Below, piece after piece: positions 8,132 to 17,098 of a stretch of 64,000 bases of DNA. Both the position numbers and the translations under genes were made by a program. The DNA comes from Arsukibacterium indicum. Its GTDB lineage: Bacteria > Pseudomonadota > Gammaproteobacteria > Enterobacterales > Alteromonadaceae. The DNA lies in NCBI RefSeq assembly GCF_019100565.1, contig NZ_JAHRID010000002.1, positions 248,001 to 312,000 on the forward strand, written 5' to 3'. The notes under the pieces are model-generated. The model did not search any database. It was not told the DNA's origin and saw nothing but the letters and a program-made list of their open reading frames with translations. The first letter of the stretch is position 1. Each line of letters starts with the position of its first letter.

Positions 8132-9523
8132 ATGAGTATTTCCAGCCCTTCAACGCCATTACAAAATTCAATGTCGGCTTTGCCACAACCGTCCTCCTTT
8201 TATCGATGGATGGTATTATTATTTGTCAGCCTGGCAATGTTTGGTAACTATTACATTTACGATTCGCTGTGGCCAATTGTCGATTTGCTGCGCGAACAAC
8301 GTGATTTCAGTTACCAGCAAATTGGCTGGTTATCTACGGCTTACAATATTGCTGCGCTTTGTGTTCTGCTGCTTGGTGGCTACATAATTGACCGCTGGGG
8401 TACTAAAAAGGCCATTACTTTGTTTGCCTTAATTTGCCTGGTGGCTGCCGCCTTGACAGCCTTCAGCCCTAATTTTGAAACCATGTTTGCCGGCCGCTTT
8501 ATGCTGGGTCTGGGTGCAGAGCCGCTGATAGTGGCTGCAACTACGGTGCTGGCCAAATGGTTTAAAGGTAAAGAGCTAAGTTTTGCTTTTGGTATAAACT
8601 TGTCAATCTCCCGGCTGGGCTCAGCATCGGCTGACTGGTCTACCGGCTTCGCCAGCCCATTATATGTTAACTGGCAAGACCCATTATGGCTGGCAACAGC
8701 GGTGGCCGGTATTTCTGTTACGGCAGCCATTTTATACTGGATATTAGAGCGCCGGGCAGAAGGCCGTTATGATTTAGGTACGGCCGACAGCACTGATAAA
8801 CTGGAATTTAAAAGCCTGTACTCGTTCAGTGCCTCCTACTGGTATATTGTGGCACTGTGTGTTGTGTTCTATGCCACCGTCTTTCCATTTCGCAGTTTTG
8901 CCATCGATTACTTCCAGCAAGCACATGGCCTGGATCGCGAAGCCGCAGGTATTTTAAGCAGTCTGCTGCCAGTTGCCGCGATAATTGCCACGCCGCTGTT
9001 CGGACTTTGGGTAGACCGCGTTGGCAAGCGGGCACTCTTTATGGCTGCAGGCTCGCTGGTAATGTTACCGTTGTTTTTAATGGTTACTTATCTGCCGGCC
9101 GGGCCAGACGTCAATATTATGATCCCCTTTATCGGCAGTGCTGTGGTACCACTTACCCTGCTGTTGGTTATTTTGCTGTTGGGGATGGTGTTTTCATTGA
9201 TCCCGGCGGTAATGTGGCCATCTGTCGCTTATATTGTCGACAGCCGCCGCCTTGGCAGTGCGTATGCGCTGATGACATTCTGCCAGCAAATTGGCTGGGC
9301 CATCGTGCCTCTGGCAGTGGGCTATTTAAACGACATTTACCTTGCAGGACCTGACAATATTAATGGCTACACGCCTGGCATGTGGTTTTATACTGCGCTG
9401 GCATCGTTAGGCTTATACTTTTCCTACAAGTTGTGGCGCACAGAGCAAGGCCCGGGCGGGCATGGTCTTGACTCTATCACAACTAAAACTCCGGTAGTCG
9501 CTGCCGAGCAACACCCGGGCTGA
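8132..9523 (+). CDS. MFS transporter (MFSD1-like)
   Basis: Major facilitator transporter of 463 aa with 12 predicted membrane segments. TM1 begins with FGNYYIYDSLWPI, and the TM2-TM3 loop is GGYIIDRWGTKKA. The overall pattern resembles bacterial relatives of eukaryotic MFSD1, a group implicated in peptide or organic-anion transport; that relation is from memory of the motifs. It is monocistronic, followed by a strong terminator at 9557-9590. The hydrophilic N-terminal tail of about 25 residues is Ser/Pro rich. Substrate unknown. Confidence 0.78.
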   Translation: MSISSPSTPLQNSMSALPQPSSFYRWMVLLFVSLAMFGNYYIYDSLWPIVDLLREQRDFSYQQIGWLSTAYNIAALCVLLLGGYIIDRWGTKKAITLFALICLVAAALTAFSPNFETMFAGRFMLGLGAEPLIVAATTVLAKWFKGKELSFAFGINLSISRLGSASADWSTGFASPLYVNWQDPLWLATAVAGISVTAAILYWILERRAEGRYDLGTADSTDKLEFKSLYSFSASYWYIVALCVVFYATVFPFRSFAIDYFQQAHGLDREAAGILSSLLPVAAIIATPLFGLWVDRVGKRALFMAAGSLVMLPLFLMVTYLPAGPDVNIMIPFIGSAVVPLTLLLVILLLGMVFSLIPAVMWPSVAYIVDSRRLGSAYALMTFCQQIGWAIVPLAVGYLNDIYLAGPDNINGYTPGMWFYTALASLGLYFSYKLWRTEQGPGGHGLDSITTKTPVVAAEQHPG

Positions 9524-9556
9524 GCATTTTTCAATAGCTAACAGCATTGATAATGG

Positions 9557-9590
9557 AAACGGCGCAATATATTCACTGCGCCGTTTTTTT
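9557..9590 (+). terminator. rho-independent terminator
   Basis: AAACGGCGCA (9557-9566) pairs with TGCGCCGTTT (9577-9586), followed by a run of T to 9590. It lies 33 bases after the MFS stop codon. Confidence 0.92.
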
Positions 9591-9701
9591 ACCTGCAAAA
9601 AAAGCTAAAGTTTAAACAACTGCAGCCGATAGCCTCGTTACGCTATAGTTTAACTAACTGCCGGCATTTACAACCGGCTTAAGTAACAAGAGGTCATTAT
9701 T

Positions 9702-10337
9702 ATGGCTATTTCCACCGGTAACATCGGTACCGCCAACGCAGCTGGCAAAAATATCGAAAATAAAAATATCGATAGTAAAAATACTGACAATAAGGGCATT
9801 GCAGATACCGCCAGCAAAGCCCGCCAGGCTCAGAATGTCGCCATTCTGAAAGCCAATGAAAAAGTGTCGCTGAGCAGCAATAACGACTCGCTTAGCTTAT
9901 TGTATAAAACAGCGCTGGAAGGTATCAATGCTGAGCTTGAGCCGGTTTTTGGTGAAAATGCCGCCCAGAAAATTTATGACTCTGGTATTGATACCTCCCC
10001 GGAAGCTACTGCTGAGCGAATTGTTGCCTTTGCCACCGGCTTTTACAGCCGCTACAAAGCACTTAATCCGGGCCGCACTGAACAGGAGCAGCTGGACAGT
10101 TTTTTAAAAGTAATTGGCGGCGGAATTGAAAAAGGCTTTGCCGATGCCAAAGATATTTTAAAAGGCTTGAAGGTATACGAAGGTGAGGTGGAAGCCAGGG
10201 TTGACCAAACCTACGCCAAAGTAATGGCCGGGCTCGACAGTTTCCGCCAGAAAATGCTGGAACTGGCAGAGCAGGCTGCAGAGTCTGGTACCACGACTCC
10301 CGACAACATCAGTGATCGGGATAATACCGGTTCCTGA
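9702..10337 (+). CDS. DUF5610-domain protein
   Basis: A 211-aa soluble protein with no signal peptide or membrane segment. Residues 15-35 are a low-complexity stretch of short Asn/Lys repeats (KNIENKNIDSKNTDNK). The conserved part runs from about residue 60 to 195 and matches the DUF5610 pattern, including ATAERIVAFATGFY and IGGGIEKGFADAKDILKGL. The family occurs in Pseudomonas and Alteromonadales and has no known function. A strong AGAGGT ribosome site precedes the ATG. It stands alone, with a long palindrome between it and the converging paeA-like gene. Confidence 0.75.
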   Translation: MAISTGNIGTANAAGKNIENKNIDSKNTDNKGIADTASKARQAQNVAILKANEKVSLSSNNDSLSLLYKTALEGINAELEPVFGENAAQKIYDSGIDTSPEATAERIVAFATGFYSRYKALNPGRTEQEQLDSFLKVIGGGIEKGFADAKDILKGLKVYEGEVEARVDQTYAKVMAGLDSFRQKMLELAEQAAESGTTTPDNISDRDNTGS

Positions 10338-10372
10338 TTAAAAACTTTGCGAAAATGCCCAGTTCAGCTGCT

Positions 10373-10396
10373 AGCCTGCTTTTCGAAAAACAGGCT
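10373..10396. terminator. near-perfect palindrome between convergent genes
   Basis: AGCCTG (10373-10378) and CAGGCT (10391-10396) flank TTTT-CG-AAAA, giving a 24-base palindrome with a single mismatched pair. It may act as a bidirectional terminator, although no T-run follows. Confidence 0.35.
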
Positions 10397-10433
10397 GGCA
10401 GGCATCACTTTATTCTGTTGTAACCAGCGGTGT

Positions 10434-11732
10434 TCAGGGGTGATCTGAAATATCAACCCGGGTAACCAGTAACTGGTCAATTTTATAGCTGTCGATATCA
10501 ACCACCTCAAATTTGTAACCACCGTGCAGAACAAAGTCGGTACGCTTTGGAATTTTGCGCAGGGTAAACATCATAAAACCGGCAATGGTTTCGTAGTTTT
10601 CCGGGTTAGGAAAACTGTCAATATCCAGTACCCGCATCACATCGGCCAGCGGCGTTAACCCCTCCACCAGCCAGGAGTTGCCGTCACGTTTAACGATTTG
10701 CTCCTCTTCAGAGCTGACCAGCTCGCCCATGACAATGCTCATCACATCTTTTAACGTGATAATACCCACTACCAGAGCGTACTCATTCATAATAATGGCA
10801 AAGTCGACCCCGGTAGATTTAAAATGCTCCAGCGCCTCATACAACGACAAGGTATCGGGAATAATCAGCGGTGAGCGGACAATGCCCTCTTTTTTCAGTG
10901 AAATAGGCTGGTCGTGCAGTACCTGCATTAAAATATCGCGGGTATCAACATAGCCTACAACCCGGTCCAGTACTTCGTCACAAACTATAAACTTAGCGTG
11001 CGGGTGCTCGGCAATTTTGGCTTTGATATTGTCCTGTGACTCGTTATTGGTGAAAAAAATCAGACTTTCCCGCGCCGTCATCGCCGAGGTTACGGTGCGC
11101 GATTCCATATCAAACACATTTTCCAGCAGCTGATGCTCGTGCTGCTGCAACACACCAGCCTGAGCGCCGGCATCCATCATCGCGATAATATCATCAGGGG
11201 TAATGTCGTCCTTGCGCATGGTCGGCACATTAAACAAACTGAAAAACAAGTTCGCTAAGCCGTTAAACAACCAGACGAAAGGTTTCAGCACTAAAATCAG
11301 TAACATCATCGGCTGAACAATTTTTACCGCGATTTTTTCCGGTGCAATCATTGCTAAGCGCTTGGGCATTAAATCGGCAAACAAGATAAACAATGAAGTG
11401 ACAAAAAATACCGATAACCCAAAGGCTGCCGCCGGCACCCAGCTGGCATCGAAAAAGATCGCTAGTAATGATGAGAAGTACGGAGTAAATGCCGACTCAC
11501 CTAAAATACCGCCTAAAATAGCCACCGCATTTAAGCCAATTTGCACTACGGTAAAAAAATTACCAGGGTGCTCCTGCAGCATCAGCACTTTTTCAGCGCT
11601 GATGTCACCCTCGCTGGCCATTAGTCGCAAACGCATTTTACGCGAAGCCGCTAAGGCTATTTCTGATACAGAAAAAAACGAACTGGCAGCCACCAGCAAC
11701 AACATAACAAACAGGTACTCAACGGTACTCAT
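10434..11732 (-). CDS. paeA: CNNM/CBS-domain transporter, PaeA (YtfL) homologue
   Basis: Membrane protein of 432 aa in the CorC/HlyC-CNNM family. A DUF21/CNNM membrane domain with four hydrophobic segments spans about residues 1-190. A CBS pair lies at about 205-335 and the CorC_HlyC domain at about 350-430. Similarity to E. coli YtfL/PaeA is extensive: SRKMRLRLMASEGDISAEKVL, FFTVVQIGLNAVAILGGILG, IMNEYALVVGIITL and NYETIAGFMMF. PaeA is reported to help export putrescine and cadaverine; other family members affect Mg2+ and Co2+ efflux. It is divergent from the TPR-GGDEF gene. Confidence 0.82.
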   Translation of the reverse strand: MSTVEYLFVMLLLVAASSFFSVSEIALAASRKMRLRLMASEGDISAEKVLMLQEHPGNFFTVVQIGLNAVAILGGILGESAFTPYFSSLLAIFFDASWVPAAAFGLSVFFVTSLFILFADLMPKRLAMIAPEKIAVKIVQPMMLLILVLKPFVWLFNGLANLFFSLFNVPTMRKDDITPDDIIAMMDAGAQAGVLQQHEHQLLENVFDMESRTVTSAMTARESLIFFTNNESQDNIKAKIAEHPHAKFIVCDEVLDRVVGYVDTRDILMQVLHDQPISLKKEGIVRSPLIIPDTLSLYEALEHFKSTGVDFAIIMNEYALVVGIITLKDVMSIVMGELVSSEEEQIVKRDGNSWLVEGLTPLADVMRVLDIDSFPNPENYETIAGFMMFTLRKIPKRTDFVLHGGYKFEVVDIDSYKIDQLLVTRVDISDHP

Positions 11733-11931
11733 AACGTTTCCACAACCTCAGGGCAAACCATTTTGCCATGCCTGAATGACACGATTGTTATTATAGCTTT
11801 AATCAGCTGCTAAAAACGCTAAGCAGCTGAAAATATTAAGTCGTTAGTTAAAGTTTTATGTTATTTACAGCTGTATTTGTCTGCAAAATACGCTATCTTC
11901 AAGACTGTTTAATGTCATCCGGAAGCGGTGC

Positions 11932-14022
11932 ATGTCTCAGTTTTCAGCTATTCGTAATTTGCAGTGCACGCCATGGCTAACTGTACTCCTGATGGTATTG
12001 TGCATCTGTACCAGCGCTGCCAATGCGCAGCAGCAAGTTAGCACTACTCTCGAGCAAGAGCTGGACCGGTATCTGGTTGAACTGCGGGAAAACGCCACAG
12101 CGGCTGAAGCGATGCTGGCTGCACTTTATCAGCGCTACTATCTGGAGCCGACTGAGAACATCCCGCTGGCCAGTAAAGTGCGGCTGATGTCGTATCAGGC
12201 TGCTGATCTGCTCTATCAACAACAGCAAGCTTCCGCTGATGCCTTACTCACTGAACTACTGGCAATAGCTGACGATACCGACAATCCTGACATCCTCAGT
12301 GAAATTTATGCTACCGAAATAGAGTTTTTGTTTTATCAGCGCCAATTATCAGCTGCAGTACTAAAGGCCGACCGGCTGCAGCTGATTGCAGAGAATGCCA
12401 GCGTACCAAGGGTGCGTTACTTTGCGCACAACCTGCTGGGCAGGCTATTTAAAGCCGACAGCCAGTATGACGAGGCCCTGCGCCACTTTACCAAGGCACT
12501 TGATGCCGTAATTGCCACTGACGATCAGTTTACCTTACGTCGGCGCGCCTATTTAAACTATTCTATCGCTCAGGTTTACTCAGATTTAAAAAAATGGCCT
12601 GAGGCCAGGGCTCTGACTGAAGACCTTATTGCCGCCGCAAAAAAATATAACTATAACAATTTTTTACCTGAACTGTATTTAATGCTTGGTTTTATTCTGG
12701 CCGAACAGAAAGATCTTGACGCTGCCGTTACCGTTAATCAACAAGGTATTGTTGCCGCCAGATCTGTAAACCAGCCCGGTGTGGAGCTGACATTCCAGAA
12801 TAATCTTGGCTCTATTTATATCCAACAGGGTAATTACGCTGCAGCAAAACAGGTATTACAACTTGCTGCTGAACAAGCGAAATTACTGGAAGATGAATTC
12901 AGCAGTCAGCTTATTGCTTTTAATCTGGCTTATATAGCAGTGATGGAAGGCCAGCACGACAATGGCCTGGCCAGAATGTTAGCTGCACTGGAATATTTTA
13001 AAAACAATGATACTAAAGCCGGTTATGAAAGTACTTTAGAGTCGGTAGCTAAAGCGTATGGCGCTGCCGGTAAATATCAGTTGCAAGCGCAAACGTTGCA
13101 ACAACAACTGGAACTTCGCGCGGAAATTCTGACCAGTGAGCGGGAAAAAAGCGTGGCTGAATTACAAAACCGCTATGATACCAAAGCGAAAAGCCAGCTG
13201 ATAACCATCCTGGAGCAGGAAAATGATCTTAAAGCGCAATTGCTGGCAAATCAGAAGCTGCAACAGCAGCTTACCGGCTTATTTGCGCTGGTACTGATCT
13301 TTGCGGCAATCCTGCTGTATCAGTTGTATCGTAAAGTGCGGCAGTCGAACCGTAGATTGCGCGAAGCCAACAAGCAACTGGAATACCAATCGTTACGTGA
13401 CCCGTTAACCGGTTTGTTTAATCGCAGAGCCTTGCAGGACCACATGCAGCGTCGCAGCAAATTCAGCAGACGTTTAAGTGATATCAGTACTCAGGCTAAT
13501 GGCTTTTTGCTACTGGATATCGACTTTTTTAAAAAAATAAATGACAACTTTGGTCATGCAGCCGGTGATGAGGTGCTGAAGCAAATCAGCGGCCGGTTAA
13601 CCAAGGTTTGCCGGGAAGAAGATCTGCTGATCCGCTGGGGCGGCGAAGAGTTTCTGCTTTATCTGGATAATATCGAGCCCGAGCAGGTGGCTGGCTTTTG
13701 CAAGCGGATCCTTGATGTGATCGCCAGTGAACCGGTACTTAGTGATGACAAAATTATTCCGGTCAGTGCCAGTGGCGGTTTTATTCATTTACCTTTTGCC
13801 GGCATTAATGAAACAGAGCTTAACTGGGAGCGCACACTACAGATTGCCGATATGGCGCTGTATTTAAGTAAAGTACATGGCCGCAACCAGGTATATGCCA
13901 TTACCGGTTTACGCTGCGACTACACGACAGCCCGCCAGGCGCTGACCAACGATTTACAGGGCGCTATCCAGCAGAATATGGTTGACTATATCACTGTGAA
14001 AGGGCCAGCGTTACCTAAGTAA
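11932..14022 (+). CDS. TPR-sensor diguanylate cyclase (GGDEF)
   Basis: A 696-aa predicted diguanylate cyclase that makes the second messenger c-di-GMP. A signal peptide covers about residues 12-33 (ending ANAQQ). Several TPR units follow to about residue 390, then a coiled-coil, a transmembrane segment near 440-462 and a cytoplasmic GGDEF domain. The active site is an intact GGEEF (570-574). An I-site RxxD (R561-D564) stands five residues upstream, so product inhibition is likely. The periplasmic TPR array is presumably the input module, by analogy with other SP-TPR-TM-GGDEF proteins. Signal unknown. Confidence 0.9.
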   Translation: MSQFSAIRNLQCTPWLTVLLMVLCICTSAANAQQQVSTTLEQELDRYLVELRENATAAEAMLAALYQRYYLEPTENIPLASKVRLMSYQAADLLYQQQQASADALLTELLAIADDTDNPDILSEIYATEIEFLFYQRQLSAAVLKADRLQLIAENASVPRVRYFAHNLLGRLFKADSQYDEALRHFTKALDAVIATDDQFTLRRRAYLNYSIAQVYSDLKKWPEARALTEDLIAAAKKYNYNNFLPELYLMLGFILAEQKDLDAAVTVNQQGIVAARSVNQPGVELTFQNNLGSIYIQQGNYAAAKQVLQLAAEQAKLLEDEFSSQLIAFNLAYIAVMEGQHDNGLARMLAALEYFKNNDTKAGYESTLESVAKAYGAAGKYQLQAQTLQQQLELRAEILTSEREKSVAELQNRYDTKAKSQLITILEQENDLKAQLLANQKLQQQLTGLFALVLIFAAILLYQLYRKVRQSNRRLREANKQLEYQSLRDPLTGLFNRRALQDHMQRRSKFSRRLSDISTQANGFLLLDIDFFKKINDNFGHAAGDEVLKQISGRLTKVCREEDLLIRWGGEEFLLYLDNIEPEQVAGFCKRILDVIASEPVLSDDKIIPVSASGGFIHLPFAGINETELNWERTLQIADMALYLSKVHGRNQVYAITGLRCDYTTARQALTNDLQGAIQQNMVDYITVKGPALPK

Positions 14023-14049
14023 ATAGCTGTTTGGTTGCAACGCTTGGGG

Positions 14050-15594
14050 TTACCAGAATACCGAAGCGGCTATCAGTAATACCACCACCAATAAAGCGCT
14101 GGCGCGCACCATATCAGCTGATGCCAACCGGTTCAGGGCACGCTCTGCATCGCGCCAGTTTAAAGTGACACGTGGCGCCTGCCATTGCCGGCGTGGCTGG
14201 TAAAGCCTTTGGAGCCACATCGACCACAACAACACAGCACTGCTGCGATCATAGCAGGGCTCTGGCAAACGCCATCGGCGCCAACGAACAATCCCTGTAA
14301 CCAGCAGCGCCAGCAGCACTGGCCAGCTGACAGCCCATATTTTCGGTAATGTCAGGGTTTGCAGGCTAAGTTGCTGCAGCGGGTGCCATAGCCAGGGTAA
14401 CAGAATAAGGATCAGAGCAAGCAACATCAGGCAGGCGCCCTGCCAGTATAACCCCAAAGCGGCTTCGCCCCCGCCAGAGTCATCACTCAGGTGCCGTTGT
14501 TGCCGGCGAATTGCAGCAGCCAGATGCAAAAATAACAGGGCGGTTAAAAAAGCCCCCGCACTTAATAACATTGCCATCAAGCCGGCATTCAGCCAGCCCG
14601 GCATCGGCATGGTACCAACCAGACTTTTCATCCCGGTTTTAATGGCCGCGCCACCAGTTAAAGGTAAAGCCATTAAAGCCAGCGCGGGCAGCCAGAACAG
14701 GATTTGCCAAAGCGCAGGCAGGCGTTGTTTAGCGTTTAATCCGGCATACAAAAAAAGTGCTCCCTTGGCAATAGCATGATGTGCAGCGTAGGCCATCAGC
14801 AGCGGCAGCACGGCAGCTGAACTGGAGGTCCAGGCCAGTGCGACCAGGACAATAACATAGCCAACCTGACTGACCGACGAATACGCCAGAATAACCTTAG
14901 GTTGGCGGTGCAACAAACTGGCCAGCACCCCAAAACCGGCCGAGAAGAAACCAAGCGATACCATATAAGGCACCCATTGCTGCAACAGCGGATCGCCTGC
15001 TGGTAGAAATACCACTAAACCCAGTACACCCGCCTTGATCATGGCACCAGATAACACCGCACTGGCCGGTGCCGGCGCTGCCGGATGAGCCTGCGGCAAC
15101 CAGATATGCAGCGGCCAGAAACCGGCTTTCAGGCCAAGGCCGGCAATGGTTAGTAAAATCGTCAGGTGATCCAATGGCACCTGCTGCCAGCTTAGCCAAT
15201 CGTATTGGCCTCCGGCTGCACTGGCCCGCAGGATCAACGCAGCAAACAATAACAACTCGCCAATGATGGCCAGTTGCAAATATAATCGGCCTGCCCGTCG
15301 CGCAGTTTTATCGCCGCTGTGAACCACCAGCCCATAGGCTGACAAACTCATAATACTAAAACCGATATAAAAACTGATCGCATCCAGCGCTGCAATCAAC
15401 AGCATATTGCCGGCAAAACTCAGGGCAAAGAACAACCAGTACCGGCCTTGGTGCGCAGCCTTTGCCATGAACGTCAGGCTGAAGGCCGCAGCAACTAGCC
15501 ATAAACTTAAACTGAAAACCCACCACAGTTGCTGCAATTCAGTTGCCAGGCCTAAACCGGCGCCGGGCCAGAGCCAGTCAGATAAATCAATCAT
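14050..15594 (-). CDS. third MrpD/NuoM-like proton-translocating subunit
   Basis: Membrane protein of about 514 aa, homologous to the antiporter-like subunits NuoL/M/N and MrpD. It keeps the family core: the Lys-bearing helix LKAGFWPLHIWLPQAHPAAPAPASA and the following MIKAGVLGLVVF and VILAYSSVSQVGY segments. It is the last gene of the Mrp-type operon. The ATG at 15594 overlaps the upstream gene by 8 bases and has GGGAG 7 bases upstream; an in-frame TTG at 15615 is less likely. The C-terminal 150 residues are divergent, with an Arg-rich loop (VRWRRWRLPEP) as in some MbhH'/MrpD-like proteins. Confidence 0.82.
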   Translation of the reverse strand: MIDLSDWLWPGAGLGLATELQQLWWVFSLSLWLVAAAFSLTFMAKAAHQGRYWLFFALSFAGNMLLIAALDAISFYIGFSIMSLSAYGLVVHSGDKTARRAGRLYLQLAIIGELLLFAALILRASAAGGQYDWLSWQQVPLDHLTILLTIAGLGLKAGFWPLHIWLPQAHPAAPAPASAVLSGAMIKAGVLGLVVFLPAGDPLLQQWVPYMVSLGFFSAGFGVLASLLHRQPKVILAYSSVSQVGYVIVLVALAWTSSSAAVLPLLMAYAAHHAIAKGALFLYAGLNAKQRLPALWQILFWLPALALMALPLTGGAAIKTGMKSLVGTMPMPGWLNAGLMAMLLSAGAFLTALLFLHLAAAIRRQQRHLSDDSGGGEAALGLYWQGACLMLLALILILLPWLWHPLQQLSLQTLTLPKIWAVSWPVLLALLVTGIVRWRRWRLPEPCYDRSSAVLLWSMWLQRLYQPRRQWQAPRVTLNWRDAERALNRLASADMVRASALLVVVLLIAASVFW

Positions 15595-17098
15595 ACCTGA
15601 ACTCCCGCTCGACAATTAGTTCAGCCCAGCTAAGCGGACTTATAACCGTGCTGGCAAAAAGCCCCATTAACACAATAAGTAACGCGGTAAATATTACCGG
15701 TAGCAACAACATCCAGTGTGTTTCAAATTTAGCTGACAATCGCTGCTCTGCTGGCCAGGGCTGTGCCTGGGGTGAAAACCATAACCGGTAAACAATAGGC
15801 AGAAAGTACGCCGCATTTAACAGGCCGGAAAAAACAAACACTAACAACATCAGCGGGTTGTCGGTAGCCACAGCACCCAGCCCCAGGTACCATTTACTGA
15901 TAAAACCAGCGGTGGGCGGAATACCAATCATGCCAAGCGCGCCCAGCGTAAACGCAATAGAGGTAATCGGCATTCGCCGGCCAGCGCCATTTAACTGACG
16001 AATGGTATGCACACCCAGCGTCTCAGCATAGTTACCAGCGCAAAAAAACAGAGTTATTTTCATCACGCCCTGATGTACCAGATGCACCAGACCACCTACC
16101 GCAGCAAGAGGCCCGAGCATCGCCACCCCTGCGGTAATATAGGACACCTGACTGATGGTCGAATATGCCAGCCGCCGTTTGATATCCTGCTGTGCCAGTG
16201 CTCGCCAGGAGCCATATAAAATTGTCGCCGCTGCCAGCAACATCAAAGGTTCAGCCAGTTGCAGCAATTGCATACTGTCGACCCCGAACACATCATATAC
16301 CAACCGGATAATGCCAAATGCTCCGGCCTTTACCACGGCTACCGCATGCAGCAAGGCGCTGACCGGCGCAGGTGCCACCATGGCCTGGGGCAGCCAGCCG
16401 TGCAACGGCAACAACGCCGCTTTTACACCAAGCCCTGCGATCATCAGGCCAAAAGCCAGTTGCAACAAACCAGCGTGCGCACTAATTACTGCACCGATAT
16501 AACCTCCAGGCGTAAATTGCGGGCTCTGTACCATTGAATGCAGCAGCGCAACACCGGTCAGTAACAGCACACCACCAGCCAGGGTGTAGCTCAGATAACG
16601 TCGGCCGGCCGCCAGCGACTGAGGTGTGCCACGATGCACCACCAGCGGAAAGGTTGCCAGTGTTAACAGCTCATAAAACAATAAAAAGCTGACCAGATTA
16701 CCAGACAGCGCCAGGCCTACTGTGGCACTGACACACAAGCTGAAATAGCCAAAAAACCGGGAGCGCAGCGGTGAGTTTTCCAGATAACCAATGGCATAAA
16801 TCGTGGTTGCCAGCCACAGAACTGATGAAAGTGTGACAAACAACAGAGATAGTGCATCCCCTTGCAACACTAAATCAGCACCGGGTAAAAAGGGCACACT
16901 GAAATAAAAAGTCGCCCCACTACGCACCGCCTGCAGCATAATCAGCACCAGCACTAACTTTACCGTCACCCCTATCAGGTTTAGGCTTATCCGTAACTTA
17001 ACCTGGTGCTCTTTCAGGGTAAAAATAACTAAACCGGGTAGCAGTGAGCTCAGAATTATAGCCAGTGGTAAGTAACTTAACCAAAATGTGCTCATCAT
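15587..17098 (-). CDS. mnhD: second MrpD/MbhH-like antiporter subunit
   Basis: A 503-aa membrane protein of the proton-conducting transporter family (Proton_antipo_M). Key segments are LLFYELLTLATFPLVVH, with the conserved helix Glu, then LGVKAALLPLHGWLPQAMVAPAPVS with the Lys helix, and VHLVHQGVMKITLFFCAG. It overlaps the upstream mnhD-like gene (ATG at 17098 inside the stop region), so the two are translationally coupled. It is a separate D-type subunit, not a full-length MrpA: the ORF lacks the long MrpA C-terminal extension, which is found in the mnhB fusion instead. Confidence 0.85.
   Translation of the reverse strand: MMSTFWLSYLPLAIILSSLLPGLVIFTLKEHQVKLRISLNLIGVTVKLVLVLIMLQAVRSGATFYFSVPFLPGADLVLQGDALSLLFVTLSSVLWLATTIYAIGYLENSPLRSRFFGYFSLCVSATVGLALSGNLVSFLLFYELLTLATFPLVVHRGTPQSLAAGRRYLSYTLAGGVLLLTGVALLHSMVQSPQFTPGGYIGAVISAHAGLLQLAFGLMIAGLGVKAALLPLHGWLPQAMVAPAPVSALLHAVAVVKAGAFGIIRLVYDVFGVDSMQLLQLAEPLMLLAAATILYGSWRALAQQDIKRRLAYSTISQVSYITAGVAMLGPLAAVGGLVHLVHQGVMKITLFFCAGNYAETLGVHTIRQLNGAGRRMPITSIAFTLGALGMIGIPPTAGFISKWYLGLGAVATDNPLMLLVFVFSGLLNAAYFLPIVYRLWFSPQAQPWPAEQRLSAKFETHWMLLLPVIFTALLIVLMGLFASTVISPLSWAELIVEREFRYD

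Noticed and set aside
16007-16537. Plus-strand open frames inside the minus-strand mnhD-like gene
   Set aside because: They are antisense to a gene with clear antiporter motifs, have no ribosome site and show biased composition expected of shadow frames.
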